Shown here one piece after another: positions 48,901 through 63,350 of a stretch of DNA of 64,000 nucleotides. How positions within the stretch are numbered: position 1 is the first letter of the stretch; every line of letters begins with the position of its first letter. Both the position numbers and the translations under genes were made by a program. The stretch comes from Phylloscopus collybita. Lineage: Eukaryota; Chordata; Aves; Passeriformes; Phylloscopidae. Under the pieces are notes generated by a model that had not been told where the DNA came from, did not search any database, and was given only the letters and a program-made list of their open reading frames with translations. Location of the stretch: positions 10,864,001 to 10,928,000 of the forward strand of contig JAJNNQ010000027.1 in NCBI GenBank assembly GCA_027886175.1, read 5' to 3'.

Positions 48901-50279
48901 CCTGAGGCGGAGACTTTGGTTTCCCATGGAAAAGGGCCACCGTTCGCGTCTAATACTGTCTGCCTGCCACTGGGCTTATGGCTATTAAAATTACATACAA
49001 ATGAGGATATCTCCTAGATGCAATATGCCACCAATAGGAACTTTGTCTCCTCCTGTAGTGCCAGAGGCCTCCTAGAAAATGACATGAGGAACCTGGGGTG
49101 GAGACTTTGGTTTCCCATGGAAATGAGCCACTACTCATGTCTAATTCTGTCTACCTGCAGCTGGGATTCTGTCTACTAATATTCCACTAAAATTCCATAC
49201 AAATGAGTATATCTCCCAGGTGCAATCTAACACCAGATGGAAGATTCTCTGCCCTTGTGTTTCCAAAGGCCTCCTACAAACTGCCATCAGGAACCTGGGG
49301 TGGAGACTTTGCTTTCCCATGGAAAAGGACCACCGTTCCTGTCTAATGCTGTCTGCCTGGCACTGTGGTGATGACTGCTGAAGTTCCATACAAATGAGGA
49401 TATCTCCCAGGTGTAATCTACCACTGGGTGGAAGTTTTTCTGCCCCCGTAGTGCCAAAGGCCTCCTAAAAACTGACATCCCGAATGGGGGGTGGAGACTT
49501 TTGTTTCCCAAAGAAATGCCCACCGTTCCTGTCTAATGCTGTCTGGCAGCCACTGGCCTTATGCCTACTAAAATTCCACTAAAATTCTATAGAAATGAGG
49601 TTATCTCCCAGGTGCAATCTACCACCAGATGGAAGTTTGCCTGCCCTTGTATTTCCAAAGGCCTCCTACAAACTGACATCAGGAACGTGAGGTGGAGACT
49701 TTGGTTTCCCATGGAAAAGGTCCATTGTTCGTGTCTAATGCTGTCTGCCTGCCACTGGGCTTCTGCCATCTGAAATTCCATACAAATGAGGATATCTCCT
49801 CAATGCAATCAACCACCAGACGGAACTTTGTCTGCCCTTGTAGTGCCAAAGGCCTCCTACAAACTGACATCAGGAACCTGGAGTGGAGACTTTGGTTTCC
49901 CATGGAAATGGGACAGCGTTCGTGTCTAATGATGTTTGCCTGCCACAAGGCGTCTGCCTATTAAAATTCCAATAAAATTCTATACCATTGAAGATGTCTC
50001 TCACGTGCAATCTACCACCAAATGGAAGTTTGTCTCCCCCTGTAGAGCAAAAGGCTTCCTACAAATTGACATCAAGAAGCTGGGGTGGAGACTTTGGTTT
50101 CCCATGGCAAAGGGCCACGGTTCCTGTCTAATGCTGTCTGCCTGGCACTGTGGTTATGACTGCTGAAGGTCCATACAAATGAGGATATCTCCCTAAACAA
50201 AATTTCCCACCAGATGGAAGTTTGTCTGCCCTTTTAATGCCAAAGGCCTACTAAAAACTGACATCAGGAGCCTGGGTGG

Positions 50280-51067
50280 AGACTTTGGTTTCCCATAAAA
50301 ATGGGCCACCGTTCGTGTCTAAAGCTGTCTGCCTGCCACTGGGTATCTTCGTAATAAAATTCCAATAAAATTCCAGAGAAATGAGGATATCTCCCAGGTG
50401 CAATCTACCACCAGATGGAAGTTTTTCTGCCCTTGTAGTTCCAAAAGCCTTCTATAAATTGACATCAGGAACGTGGGGTGGAGACTTTGTTTTCCCATGG
50501 AAATGGGCCACCGTTTGTGTCTAATGCTATGTGACTGCCACTGGGATTATGCCTAGTAAAATCCCGTACAAATGAGGATATCTCCCAGATAGAGTCTACC
50601 ACCAGATGAAAGTTTGTCTGCCCTTGTAATGCCAAAGGCCTCCTACAAACTGACATCAGGATTCTGGAAAGGAGGCTTTGGTTTCCCATGGAAAAGGGGC
50701 ACCCTTGTTGTTTAATGCTGTCTCCTTGCCACTGGGCTTATGACTACTGAAATTACATACAAATGAGGATATCTCCCTAACAAAATTTCCCACCAGATGG
50801 AAGTTTGTCTGCCCTTTTAATGCCAAAGGCCTACTAAAAACTGACATCAGGAGCCTGGTTGGAGACTTTGTTTTCCCATGGAAAAGGGCCACCGTTCCTC
50901 TCTAATGCTGTCTGCCTGCCACTGGGCTTCTACCTGATGAAATTCCATAAAAATGAGGATATCTCAACGATGCAATCAACCACCAGACGGAAGTTTGTCT
51001 GCCCTTGTAGTGCCAAAGGCCTCCTAGAAACGGACATCAGGAACGAGGGGTGGAGACTTTGGTTTTC
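50280..51067 (-). repeat. Four-monomer sub-duplication, HOR copy 1, second instance
   Basis: This is the second copy of the 0.79-kb block. The same pair recurs in HOR copy 2 at about 52032-52818 and 57112-57899, and the first member again in copy 3 at about 58864-59650. The duplication therefore predates amplification of the HOR. Confidence 0.88.
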
Positions 51068-51701
51068 CATGGAAATGGGCCACTATTCATGTCTAATTCT
51101 GTCTGCCTGCCGCTGGGATTCTGCCTACTAAAATTCCACTAAAATTCCATACAAATGCGAATATCTCCCAGGTGCAAACTAACACCAGATGGAAGTTTCT
51201 CTGCCCTTATGTTTCCAAAGGCCTCCTAAAAACTGCCATCAGAAACCTAGGGTGGAGACTTTGGTTTCCCATGGAAAAGGACCACCGTTCCTGTCTAATG
51301 CTGTCTGCCTAGCACTGTGGTGATGACTGCTGAAGTTCCATACAAATGAGGATATCTCCCAGATGCAATATGCCACCAGATGGAAGTTTGTCTGCTCTTG
51401 CAGTGCCAAAGGCCTCCTTTATACTGACATTGGGAACCTGGCGTGGAGACTTTGGTTTCCTATGGAAAAGGCCCACCGTTCATGTTTAATGCTCTCTGTC
51501 TGCAACTGGGCTTCTGAGTACTAAAATACCACTAAAATTCCATACAAATAAGGACATCTACGAGGTGCGATCCACTACGAGATGGAGGTTTGTCTGCCCT
51601 TGTAGTGCCAAAGGCCTCCTACAAACTGACATCAGGAGCCTGGGTTGGAGACTTTGTTTTCCCATGGAAAAGGGCCACCGTTCGTGTCTAATGCTGTCTG
51701 C

Positions 51702-54700
51702 CTGCCACTGGGCTTCTATCTGCTGAAATTCCATACAAATGTGGATATCTTCCCGATGCAATCAACCACCAGACGGAAGTTTTTCTGCCCTTGTACTGTC
51801 AATGGCCTACTAAAACCTGACATCGGGAACGTGGTGTGGAGACTTTGGTTTCCCTAGGAAAAGGACCACCGTTCCTGTCTAATGCTGTCTGCCTGGCACT
51901 GTGGTTATGACTGCTGAAGGTCCATACAAATGAGGATATCTCCCAGGAGCAATCTACCACCAGGTGGAAGTTTGTCTACCCTTGTACTGCCGAAGGCCTC
52001 CTAGTAACGGACATCAGGAACGTGGGGTGGAGACTTTGGTTTCCCATAAAAATGGGCCACCGTTCGTGTCTAAAGCTGTCTGCCTGCCACTGGGGATCTT
52101 CGTAATAAAATTCCAATAAAATTCCAGAGAAATGAGGATATCTCCCAGGTGCAATCTACCACCAGATGGAAGTTTTTCTGCCCTTGTAGTTCCAAACGCC
52201 TTCTATAAATTGACATCAGGAACGTGGGGTGGAGACTTTGTTTTCCCATGGAAATGGGCCACCGTTTGTGTCTAATGCTATGTGACTGCCACTGGGATTA
52301 TGCCTAGTAAAATCCCGTACAAATGAGGATATCTCCCAGATAGAGTCTACCACCAGATGAAAGTTTGTCTGCCCTTGTAATGCCAAAGGCCTCCTACAAA
52401 CTGACATCAGGATTCTGGAAAGGAGGCTTTGGTTTCCCATGGAAAAGGGGCACCCTTGTTGTTTAATGCTGTCTCCTTGCCACTGGGCTTATGACTACTG
52501 AAATTACATACAAATGAGGATATTTCCCTAACAAAATTTCCCACCAGATGGAAGTTTGTCTGCCCTTTTAATGCCAAAGGCCTACTAAAAACTGACATCA
52601 GGAGCCTGGTTGGAGACTTTGTTTTCCCATGGAAAAGGGCCACCGTTCCTCTCTAATGCTGTCTGCCTTCCACTGGGCTTCTACCTGATGAAATTCCATA
52701 AAAATGAGGATATCTCAACGATGCAATCAACCACCAGACGGAAGTTTGTCTGCCCTTGTAGTGCCAAAGGCCTCCTAGAAACGGACATCAGGAACGAGGG
52801 GTGGAGACTTTGGTTTTCCATCAAATGGGCCATTTTTCTTATCTAATGCTGTCTGCCTGCCACGGGGTTTCTTCCTACTAAAATTCCACTAAAACTCCGT
52901 AAAAATGAGGATATCTCCCAGGTGCAATCTACAACCAGATGGAAGTTTCTCTGCCCTTATATTGGAAAACGTCTCCTACAAAGTGACATCAGCAACATGG
53001 GGTGGAGATTTTGGTTTCCCATGGAAAAGGGCCACTGTTCGTGTCTAATGCTGTCTGCCACATACTGGGCTTATGCCTACTAAAATTCCACTAAAATTCC
53101 ATACAAATGAGGATACCTCCCAGGTGCAATCTACCACCAGATGGAAGTTTGTCTGCCCTTGTAGTGTTAAAGGCTTCCTACAAATTAACATCAGGAACCT
53201 GGGGCGTAGACTTTGGTTTCCCATGGAAAAGGGCCACCGTTCGTGTCTAATGCAGTCTGCCTGGCACTGTGGTTATGACTGCTGCAGTTCCATACAAATG
53301 CTGATAAGTCCCAGGTGCAATCTACCACCAGGTGGAAGTTTGTCTGCCCTTGAAGTGCCAAAGGCCTCCTAAAAATTGACATCAGGAACGTGCGGTGGAG
53401 ACTTTGTTTCCCATGGAAATGGGCCACCCTTTTTGTCTAATGCTATGTGCCTGCCACTGGGCGTATGCCTAGTAAAATTCCATAAAAATGAGGATATCTC
53501 CCAGATGGAGTCTACCACCAGTTGAAAGTTTGTCTGCCCTTGTAATGCAACGGCCTCCTACAAACTGACATCAGGAACCTGGAGAGGACGCTTTGGTTTC
53601 CCATGGAAAAGGGCCACCCTTGGTGTTTAATGCTGTCTCCTTGCCACTGACTTATGACTACTGAAATTACATACAAATGAGGATATCTCCCAGACGCAAT
53701 ATGCCACCAGATGGAAATTTGTCTGCTCTTGCAGTGCCAAAGGCCTCCTTCAAACTGACATTCGGAACCTCACCTGGAGACTTTGGTTCCTATAGAAAAG
53801 GCCCACCATTCATGTTTAATGCTGTCTGTCTGCCATTGGGCCTCTGAGTACTAAAATACCACTAAAATTCCATAAAAATGAGGATATCTCCCAGGTGCAA
53901 TCTACCACCAGGTGGAAGTTTGTCAGCCCTTGCAGTGCCAAAAGCCTCCTAAAAACTGACATCAGGAACATAGGATGGATAATTTGTTTTTCCATGAAAA
54001 GGGGCCACTGTTCGTGTCTAATGCTGTCTGCCTGCCAGTGGGCAGAAGCCTACCAAAATTCCCTACAAATGAGGATATCTCCCAAATGCAATTTCCCACC
54101 AGATGGAAGTTTGTCTGCCCTTTTTATGCCAAAGGCCTCCTACAAACTGACATCAGGAGCCTGGGTTGGAGACTTTGTTTTCCCATGGAAAAGGGCCACC
54201 GTTCGTGTCTAATGCTGTCTGCCTGCCACTGGGCTTCTACCTGCTGAAATTCCATACAAATGAGGATATCTCCCCGATGCAATCAGCCACCAGACGGAAG
54301 TTTGTTTGCCCTTGTACTGCCAAAGGCCTCCTAAAACCTGACATCAGGAACGTGGCTTGGAGACTTTGGCTGCCCATGGGAAAAGGGCCACCGTTCATGT
54401 CTAATGCTGTCTGCCTGCCACTGGGCTTCTACCTGCTGAAATTCCATACAAATGAGGATATCTCCCCGATGCAATCAACCACCAGACGGAAGTTTGTCTA
54501 CCTTTGTAGTGTCAAAGGCCTCCTAGAAACGGACATCAGGAACGTGGGGTGGAGACTTTGGTTTCCCATAAAAATGGGCCATTGTTCGTGTCTAATGCTG
54601 TCTGCCTGCCACTGTGCTTCTTCCTACTAAAATTCCACTAAAACTCCATAGAAATGAGGATATCTCCCAGGTGCAATCTACAACCAGATGGAAGTTTCTC

Positions 54701-57700
54701 TGCCCTTATATTGGAAAACGCCTCCTACAAAGTGACATCAGCAACATGGGGTGGAGATTTTGGTTTCCCATGGAAAAGGGCCACTGTTCGTGTCTAATGC
54801 TGTCTGCCTGCCACTGGAGTTATGCCTACTGAAATTCCTCACAAATGAGGATATTTCCCAGATGGAATCTCCCACCAGTTGGAAGTTTGTTTGCCCTTCT
54901 AGTGCCAAAGGCCTCCTAAAAACTGACATCAGGAACCTGGGGTGGAGACTTTGGTTTCTCATGGAAATGGGCCACCGTTCGTGTCTAATAATGTCTGTCG
55001 GCCATTGGGCTTCTACCTACGAAAATTCCACTGAAATTCCATACAAATGAAGACATCTCCCGGGTGCAGTCTACCGCCAGATATAAGTTTTTCTGCCCTT
55101 GTATTTCCAAAGGCCTTCTATAAACTGACATGAGGAGCCTGGAGTGGAGACTTTGGTTTCCCATGGATATGGGCCAGCGTTCGTGTGTAAAGCAGTCTGC
55201 CTGCTGCTGGATTTCTGCCTACTTTAATACCACTGAAATTCCATAAAAATGAGGATATCTCCCAGGTGCAATCTACCACCAGATGGAAGATTTTCTGCCC
55301 TTGTACTTCCAAAGGCCTCTTACAAACTAATATCAGGAACGTGGTGTGGAGACTTCGGTTTCCCATGGAAAAGGACCACCGTTTGTGTCTAATGCTGTCT
55401 GCCTGCCACTGGGGTTATGCCTGCTGAAATTCCTCACAAATGAGGATATCTCCCGCACGGAATCTACCACCAGTTGGAAGTTTATCTGCCCTTGAAGTGC
55501 CAAAGGCCTCCTACAAACTGACATCAGGCACGTGAGATGGAGACTTTGGTTTCCCAAGGAAATGGACCACAGTTCGTGTCTAATGCTGTCTGCGAGACAC
55601 TGGGCTTATGCCGACTAAAATTCCACTAAAATTCTATACAAATGAGGATGTCTCCCAGGTGCAATCTACCACCAGATGGAAGTTTGTCTGCCCCTGAAGA
55701 GCCAAAGGCTTCCTACAAATTGACATCAAGAACCTGAGGCGGAGACTTTGGTTTCCCATGGAAAAGGGCCACCGTTCGCGTCTAATACTGTCTGCCTGCC
55801 ACTGGGCTTATGGCTATTAAAATTACATACAAATGAGGATATCTCCTAGATGCAATATGCCACCAATAGGAACTTTGTCTCCTCCTGTAGTGCCAGAGGC
55901 CTCCTAGAAAATGACATGAGGAACCTGGGGTGGAGACTTTGGTTTCCCATGGAAATGAGCCACTACTCATGTCTAATTCTGTCTACCTGCAGCTGGGATT
56001 CTGTCTACTAATATTCCACTAAAATTCCATACAAATGAGTATATCTCCCAGGTGCAATCTAACACCAGATGGAAGATTCTCTGCCCTTGTGTTTCCAAAG
56101 GCCTCCTACAAACTGCCATCAGGAACCTGGGGTGGAGACTTTGCTTTCCCATGGAAAAGGACCACCGTTCCTGTCTAATGCTGTCTGCCTGGCACTGTGG
56201 TGATGACTGCTGAAGTTCCATACAAATGAGGATATCTCCCAGGTGTAATCTACCACTGGGTGGAAGTTTTTCTGCCCCCGTAGTGCCAAAGGCCTCCTAA
56301 AAACTGACATCCCGAATGGGGGGTGGAGACTTTTGTTTCCCAAAGAAATGCCCACCGTTCCTGTCTAATGCTGTCTGGCAGCCACTGGCCTTATGCCTAC
56401 TAAAATTCCACTAAAATTCTATAGAAATGAGGTTATCTCCCAGGTGCAATCTACCACCAGATGGAAGTTTGCCTGCCCTTGTATTTCCAAAGGCCTCCTA
56501 CAAACTGACATCAGGAACGTGAGGTGGAGACTTTGGTTTCCCATGGAAAAGGTCCATTGTTCGTGTCTAATGCTGTCTGCCTGCCACTGGGCTTCTGCCA
56601 TCTGAAATTCCATACAAATGAGGATATCTCCTCAATGCAATCAACCACCAGACGGAACTTTGTCTGCCCTTGTAGTGCCAAAGGCCTCCTACAAACTGAC
56701 ATCAGGAACCTGGAGTGGAGACTTTGGTTTCCCATGGAAATGGGACAGCGTTCGTGTCTAATGATGTTTGCCTGCCACAAGGCTTCTGCCTATTAAAATT
56801 CCAATAAAATTCTATACCATTGAAGATGTCTCTCACGTGCAATCTACCACCAAATGGAAGTTTGTCTCCCCCTGTAGAGCAAAAGGCTTCCTACAAATTG
56901 ACATCAAGAAGCTGGGGTGGAGACTTTGGTTTCCCATGGCAAAGGGCCACGGTTCCTGTCTAATGCTGTCTGCCTGGCACTGTGGTTATGACTGCTGAAG
57001 GTCCATACAAATGAGGATATCTCCCTAAACAAAATTTCCCACCAGATGGAAGTTTGTCTGCCCTTTTAATGCCAAAGGCCTACTAAAAACTGACATCAGG
57101 AGCCTGGGTGGAGACTTTGGTTTCCCATAAAAATGGGCCACCGTTCGTGTCTAAAGCTGTCTGCCTGCCACTGGGTATCTTCGTAATAAAATTCCAATAA
57201 AATTCCAGAGAAATGAGGATATCTCCCAGGTGCAATCTACCACCAGATGGAAGTTTTTCTGCCCTTGTAGTTCCAAACGCCTTCTATAAATTGACATCAG
57301 GAACGTGGGGTGGAGACTTTGTTTTCCCATGGAAATGGGCCACCGTTTGTGTCTAATGCTATGTGACTGCCACTGGGATTATGCCTAGTAAAATCCCGTA
57401 CAAATGAGGATATCTCCCAGATAGAGTCTACCACCAGATGAAAGTTTGTCTGCCCTTGTAATGCCAAAGGCCTCCTACAAACTGACATCAGGATTCTGGA
57501 AAGGAGGCTTTGGTTTCCCATGGAAAAGGGGCACCCTTGTTGTTTAATGCTGTCTCCTTGCCACTGGGCTTATGACTACTGAAATTACATACAAATGAGG
57601 ATATCTCCCTAACAAAATTTCCCACCAGATGGAAGTTTGTCTGCCCTTTTAATGCCAAAGGCCTACTAAAAACTGACATCAGGAGCCTGGTTGGAGACTT

Positions 57701-58533
57701 TGTTTTCCCATGGAAAAGGGCCACCGTTCCTCTCTAATGCTGTCTTCCTGCCACTGGGCTTCTACCTGATGAAATTCCATAAAAATGAGGATATCTCAAC
57801 GATGCAATCAACCACCAGACGGAAGTTTGTCTGCCCTTGTAGTGCCAAAGGCCTCCTAGAAACGGACATCAGGAACGAGGGGTGGAGACTTTGGTTTTCC
57901 ATGGAAATGGGCCACTATTCATGTCTAATTCTGTCTGCCTGCCGCTGGGATTCTGCCTACTAAAATTCCACTAAAATTCCATACAAATGCGAATATCTCC
58001 CAGGTGCAAACTAACACCAGATGGAAGTTTCTCTGCCCTTATGTTTCCAAAGGCCTCCTAAAAACTGCCATCAGAAACCTAGGGTGGAGACTTTGGTTTC
58101 CCATGGAAAAGGACCACCGTTCCTGTCTAATGCTGTCTGCCTAGCACTGTGGTTATGACTGCTGAAGTTCCATACAAATGAGGATATCTCCCAGATGCAA
58201 TATGCCACCAGATGGAAGTTTGTCTGCTCTTGCAGTGCCAAAGGCCTCCTTTATACTGACATTGGGAACCTGGCGTGGAGACTTTGGTTTCCTATGGAAA
58301 AGGCCCACCGTTCATGTTTAATGCTCTCTGTCTGCAACTGGGCTTCTGAGTACTAAAATACCACTAAAATTCCATACAAATAAGGACATCTACGAGGTGC
58401 GATCCACTACGAGATGGAGGTTTGTCTGCCCTTGTAGTGCCAAAGGCCTCCTACAAACTGACATCAGGAGCCTGGGTTGGAGACTTTGTTTTCCCATGGA
58501 AAAGGGCCACCGTTCGTGTCTAATGCTGTCTGC
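51702..58533 (-). repeat. 6.83-kb higher-order repeat, copy 2
   Basis: This is a full-length copy. Differences from copies 1 and 3 are isolated substitutions, such as ACCACAAGGCGTC versus ACCACAAGGCTTC near 49950/56780 and GTGGTGATG versus GTGGTTATG near 51320/58152. By eye, sampled lines are at or above about 99 percent identical. Confidence 0.92.
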
Positions 58534-61500
58534 CTGCCACTGGGCTTCTATCTGCTGAAATTCCATACAAATGTGGATATCTTCCCGATGCAATCAACCA
58601 CCAGACGGAAGTTTTTCTGCCCTTGTACTGTCAATGGCCTACTAAAACCTGACATCGGGAACGTGGTGTGGAGACTTTGGTTTCCCTAGGAAAAGGACCA
58701 CCGTTCCTGTCTAATGCTGTCTGCCTGGCACTGTGGTTATGACTGCTGAAGGTCCATACAAATGAGGATATCTCCCAGGAGCAATCTACCACCAGGTGGA
58801 AGTTTGTCTACCCTTGTACTGCCGAAGGCCTCCTAGTAACGGACATCAGGAACGTGGGGTGGAGACTTTGGTTTCCCATAAAAATGGGCCACCGTTCGTG
58901 TCTAAAGCTGTCTGCCTGCCACTGGGGATCTTCGTAATAAAATTCCAATAAAATTCCAGAGAAATGAGGATATCTCCCAGGTGCAATCTACCACCAGATG
59001 GAAGTTTTTCTGCCCTTGTAGTTCCAAACGCCTTCTATAAATTGACATCAGGAACGTGGGGTGGAGACTTTGTTTTCCCATGGAAATGGGCCACCGTTTG
59101 TGTCTAATGCTATGTGACTGCCACTGGGATTATGCCTAGTAAAATCCCGTACAAATGAGGATATCTCCCAGATAGAGTCTACCACCAGATGAAAGTTTGT
59201 CTGCCCTTGTAATGCCAAAGGCCTCCTACAAACTGACATCAGGATTCTGGAAAGGAGGCTTTGGTTTCCCATGGAAAAGGGGCACCCTTGTTGTTTAATG
59301 CTGTCTCCTTGCCACTGGGCTTATGACTACTGAAATTACATACAAATGAGGATATCTCCCTAACAAAATTTCCCACCAGATGGAAGTTTGTCTGCCCTTT
59401 TAATGCCAAAAGCCTACTAAAAACTGACATCAGGAGCCTGGTTGGAGACTTTGTTTTCCCATGGAAAAGGGCCACCGTTCCTCTCTAATGCTGTCTGCCT
59501 GCCACTGGGCTTCTACCTGATGAAATTCCATAAAAATGAGGATATCTCAACGATGCAATCAACCACCAGACGGAAGTTTGTCTGCCCTTGTAGTGCCAAA
59601 GGCCTCCTAGAAACGGACATCAGGAACGAGGGGTGGAGACTTTGGTTTTCCATCAAATGGGCCATTTTTCTTGTCTAATGCTGTCTGCCTGCCACGGGGT
59701 TTCTTCCTACTAAAATTCCACTAAAACTCCATAAAAATGAGGATATCTCCCAGGTGCAATCTACAACCAGATGGAAGTTTCTCTGCCCTTATATTGGAAA
59801 ACGTCTCCTACAAAGTGACATCAGCAACATGGGGTGGAGATTTTGGTTTCCCATGGAAAAGGGCCACTGTTCGTGTCTAATGCTGTCTGCCACATACTGG
59901 GCTTATGCCTACTAAAATTCCACTAAAATTCCATACAAATGAGGATACCTCCCAGGTGCAATCTACCACCAGATGGAAGTTTGTCTGCCCTTGTGGTGTT
60001 AAAGGCTTCCTACAAATTAACATCAGGAACCTGGGGCGTAGACTTTGGTTTCCCATGGAAAAGGGCCACCGTTCGTGTCTAATGCAGTCTGCCTGGCACT
60101 GTGGTTATGACTGCTGCAGTTCCATACAAATGCTGATAAGTCCCAGGTGCAATCTACCACCAGGTGGAAGTTTGTCTGCCCTTGAAGTGCCAAAGGCCTC
60201 CTAAAAATTGACATCAGGAACGTGCGGTGGAGACTTTGTTTTCCCATGGAAATGGACCACCCTTTTTGTCTAATGCTATGTGCCTGCCACTGGGCGTATG
60301 CCTAGTAAAATTCCATAAAAATGAGGATATCTCCCAGATGGAGTCTACCACCAGTTGAAAGTTTGTCTGCCCTTGTAATGCAACGGCCTCCTACAAACTG
60401 ACATCAGGAACCTGGAGAGGACGCTTTGGTTTCCCATGGGAAAGGGCCACCCTTGGTGTTTAATGCTGTCTCCTTGCCACTGACTTATGACTACTGAAAT
60501 TATATACAAATGAGGATATCTCCCAGACGCAATATGCCACCAGATGGAAATTTGTCTGCTCTTGCAGTGCCAAAGGCCTCCTTCAAACTGACATTCGGAA
60601 CCTCACCTGGAGACTTTGGTTCCTATAGAAAAGGCCCACCATTCATGTTTAATGCTGTCTGTCTGCCATTGGGCCTCTGAGTACTAAAATACCACTAAAA
60701 TTCCATAAAAATGAGGATATCTCCCAGGTGCAATCTACCACCAGGTGGAAGTTTGTCAGCCCTTGCAGTGCCAAAAGCCTCCTAAAAACTGACATCAGGA
60801 ACATAGGATGGATAATTTGTTTTTCCATGGAAAGGGGCCACTGTTCGTGTCTAATGCTGTCTGCCTGCCAGTGGGCAGAAGCCTACCAAAATTCCCTACA
60901 AATGAGGATATCTCCCAAATGCAATTTCCCACCAGATGGAAGTTTGTCTGCCCTTTTTATGCCAAAGGCCTCCTACAAACTGACATCAGGAGCCTGGGTT
61001 GGAGACTTTGTTTTCCCATGGAAAAGGGCCACCGTTCGTGTCTAATGCTGTCTGCCTGCCACTGGGCTTTTACCTGCTGAAATTCCATACAAATGAGGAT
61101 ATCTCCCCGATGCAATCAGCCACCAGACGGAAGTTTGTTTGCCCTTGTACTGCCAAAGGTCTCCTAAAACCTGACATCAGGAACGTGGCTTGGAGACTTT
61201 GGCTGCCCATGGGAAAAGGGCCACCGTTCATGTCTAATGCTGTCTGCCTGCCACTGGGCTTCTACCTGCTGAAGTTCCATACAAATGAGGATATCTCCCC
61301 GATGCAATCAACCACCAGACGGAAGTTTGTCTACCTTTGTAGTGTCAAAGGCCTCCTAGAAGCGGACATCAGGAACGTGGGGTGGAGACTTTGGTTTCCC
61401 ATAAAAATGGGCCATTGTTCGTGTCTAATGCTGTCTGCCTGCTACTGTGTTCTTCCTACTAAAATTCCACTAAAACTCCATAGAAATGAGGATATCTCCC

Positions 61501-63350
61501 AGGTGCAATCTACAACCAGATGGAAGTTTCTCTGCCCTTATATTGGAAAACGCCTCCTACAAAGTGACATCAGCAACATGGGGTGGAGATTTTGGTTTCC
61601 CATGGAAAAGGAGCACTGTTCGTGTCTAATGCTGTCTGCCTGCCACTGGAGTTATGCCTACTGAAATTCCTCACAAATGAGGATATTTCCCAGATGGAAT
61701 CTCCCACCAGTTGGAAGTTTGTTTGCCCTTCTAGTGCCAAAGGCCTCCTAAAAACTGACATCAGGAACCTGGGGTGGAGACTTTGGTTTCTCATGGAAAT
61801 GGGCCACCGTTCGTGTCTAATAATGTCTGTCGGCCATTGGGCTTCTACCTACGAAAATTCCACTGAAATTCCATACAAATGAAGACATCTCCCGGGTGCA
61901 GTCTACCGCCAGATATAAGTTTTTCTGCCCTTGTATTTCCAAAGGCCTTCTATAAACTGACATGAGGAGCCTGGAGTGGAGACTTTGGTTTCCCATGGAT
62001 ATGGGCCAGCGTTCTTGTGTAAAGCAGTCTGCCTGCCGCTGGATTTCTGCCTACTTTAATACCACTGAAATTCCATAAAAATGAGGATATCTCCCAGGTG
62101 CAATCTACCACCAGATGGAAGTTTTTCTGCCCTTGTACTTCCAAAGGCCTCTTGCAAACAAATATCAGGAACGTGGGGTAGAGACTTCGGTTTCCCATGG
62201 AAAAGGACCACCGTTTGTGTCTAATGCTGTCTGCCTGCCACTGGGGTTATGCCTGCTGAAATTCCTCACAAATGAGGATATCTCCCGCACGGAATCTACC
62301 ACCAGTTGGAAGTTTATCTGCCCTTGTAGTGCCAAAGGCCTCCTACAAACTGACATCAGGCACGTGAGATGGAGACTTTGGTTTCCCAAGGAAATGGACC
62401 ACAGTTCGTGTCTAATGCTGTCTGCGAGACACTGGGCTTATGCCGACTAAAATTCCACTAAAATTCTATACAAATGAGGATGTCTCCCAGGTGCAATCTA
62501 CCACCAGATGGAAGTTTGTCTGCCCCTGGAGAGCCAAAGGCTTCCTACAAATTGACATCAAGAACCTGAGGCGGAGACTTTGGTTTCCCATGGAAAAGGG
62601 CCACCGTTCGCGTCTAATACTGTCTGCCTGCCACTGGGCTTATGGCTATTAAAATTACATACAAATGAGGATATCTCCTAAATGCAATATGCCACCAATT
62701 GGAACTTTGTCTCCTCCTGTAGTGCCAGAGGCCTCCTAGAAAATGACATGAGGAACCTGGGGTGGAGACTTTGGTTTCCCATGGAAATGAGCCACTATTC
62801 ATGTCTAATTCTGTCTACCTGCAGCTGGGATTCTGTCTACTAATATTCCACTAAAATTCCATACAAATGAGTATATCTCCCAGGTGCAATCTAACACCAG
62901 ATGGAAGATTCTCTGCCCTTGTGTTTCCAAAGGCCTCCTACAAACTGCCATCAGGAACCTGGGGTGGAGACTTTGCTTTCCCAAGGAAAAGGACCACCGT
63001 TCCTGTCTAATGCTGTCTGCCGGGCACTGTGGTGATGACTGCTGAAGTTCCATACAAATGAGGATATCTCCCAGGTGTAATCTACCACTGGGTGGAAGTT
63101 TTTCTGCCCCCGTAGTGCCAAAGGCCACCTAAAAACTGACATCCCGAACGGGGGGTGGAGACTTTTGTTTCCCAAAGAAATGCCCACCGTTCGTGTCTAA
63201 TGCTGTCTGGCAGCCACTGGCCTTATGCCTACTAAAATTCCACTAAAATTCTATAGAAATGAGGTTATCTCCCAGGTGCAATCTACCACCAGATGGAAGT
63301 TTGCCTGCCCTTGTATTTCCAAAGGCCTCCTACAAACTGACATCAGGAAC
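58534..63350 (-). repeat. 6.83-kb higher-order repeat, copy 3, truncated
   Basis: The third copy follows at the same period (plus one base from a T insertion near 60240). It breaks off at about 63350, where the monomer at 63225 stops following its counterparts at 49561 and 56393. About 4.8 kb of the 6.83-kb unit is present. A small deletion near 61450 merges two open frames into a spurious 221-codon frame. Confidence 0.9.

Larger units (their letters stand above)
44870..51701 (-). repeat. 6.83-kb higher-order repeat, copy 1
   Basis: Sequence from about 44870 recurs 6832 bp later. Anchor segments at 45575-45811, 46241-46540, 47063-47380 and 49561-49773 reappear at 52407, 53073, 53895 and 56393. 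The left edge is fuzzy, because monomers before about 44860 differ from the end of the preceding unit. The unit holds roughly 35 monomers. Confidence 0.9.

Noticed and set aside
60999..61664. 221-codon open frame on the + strand, the longest in the satellite
   Set aside because: It is two ordinary satellite frames fused by a small deletion near 61450 in HOR copy 3. Copies 1 and 2 have a stop there.
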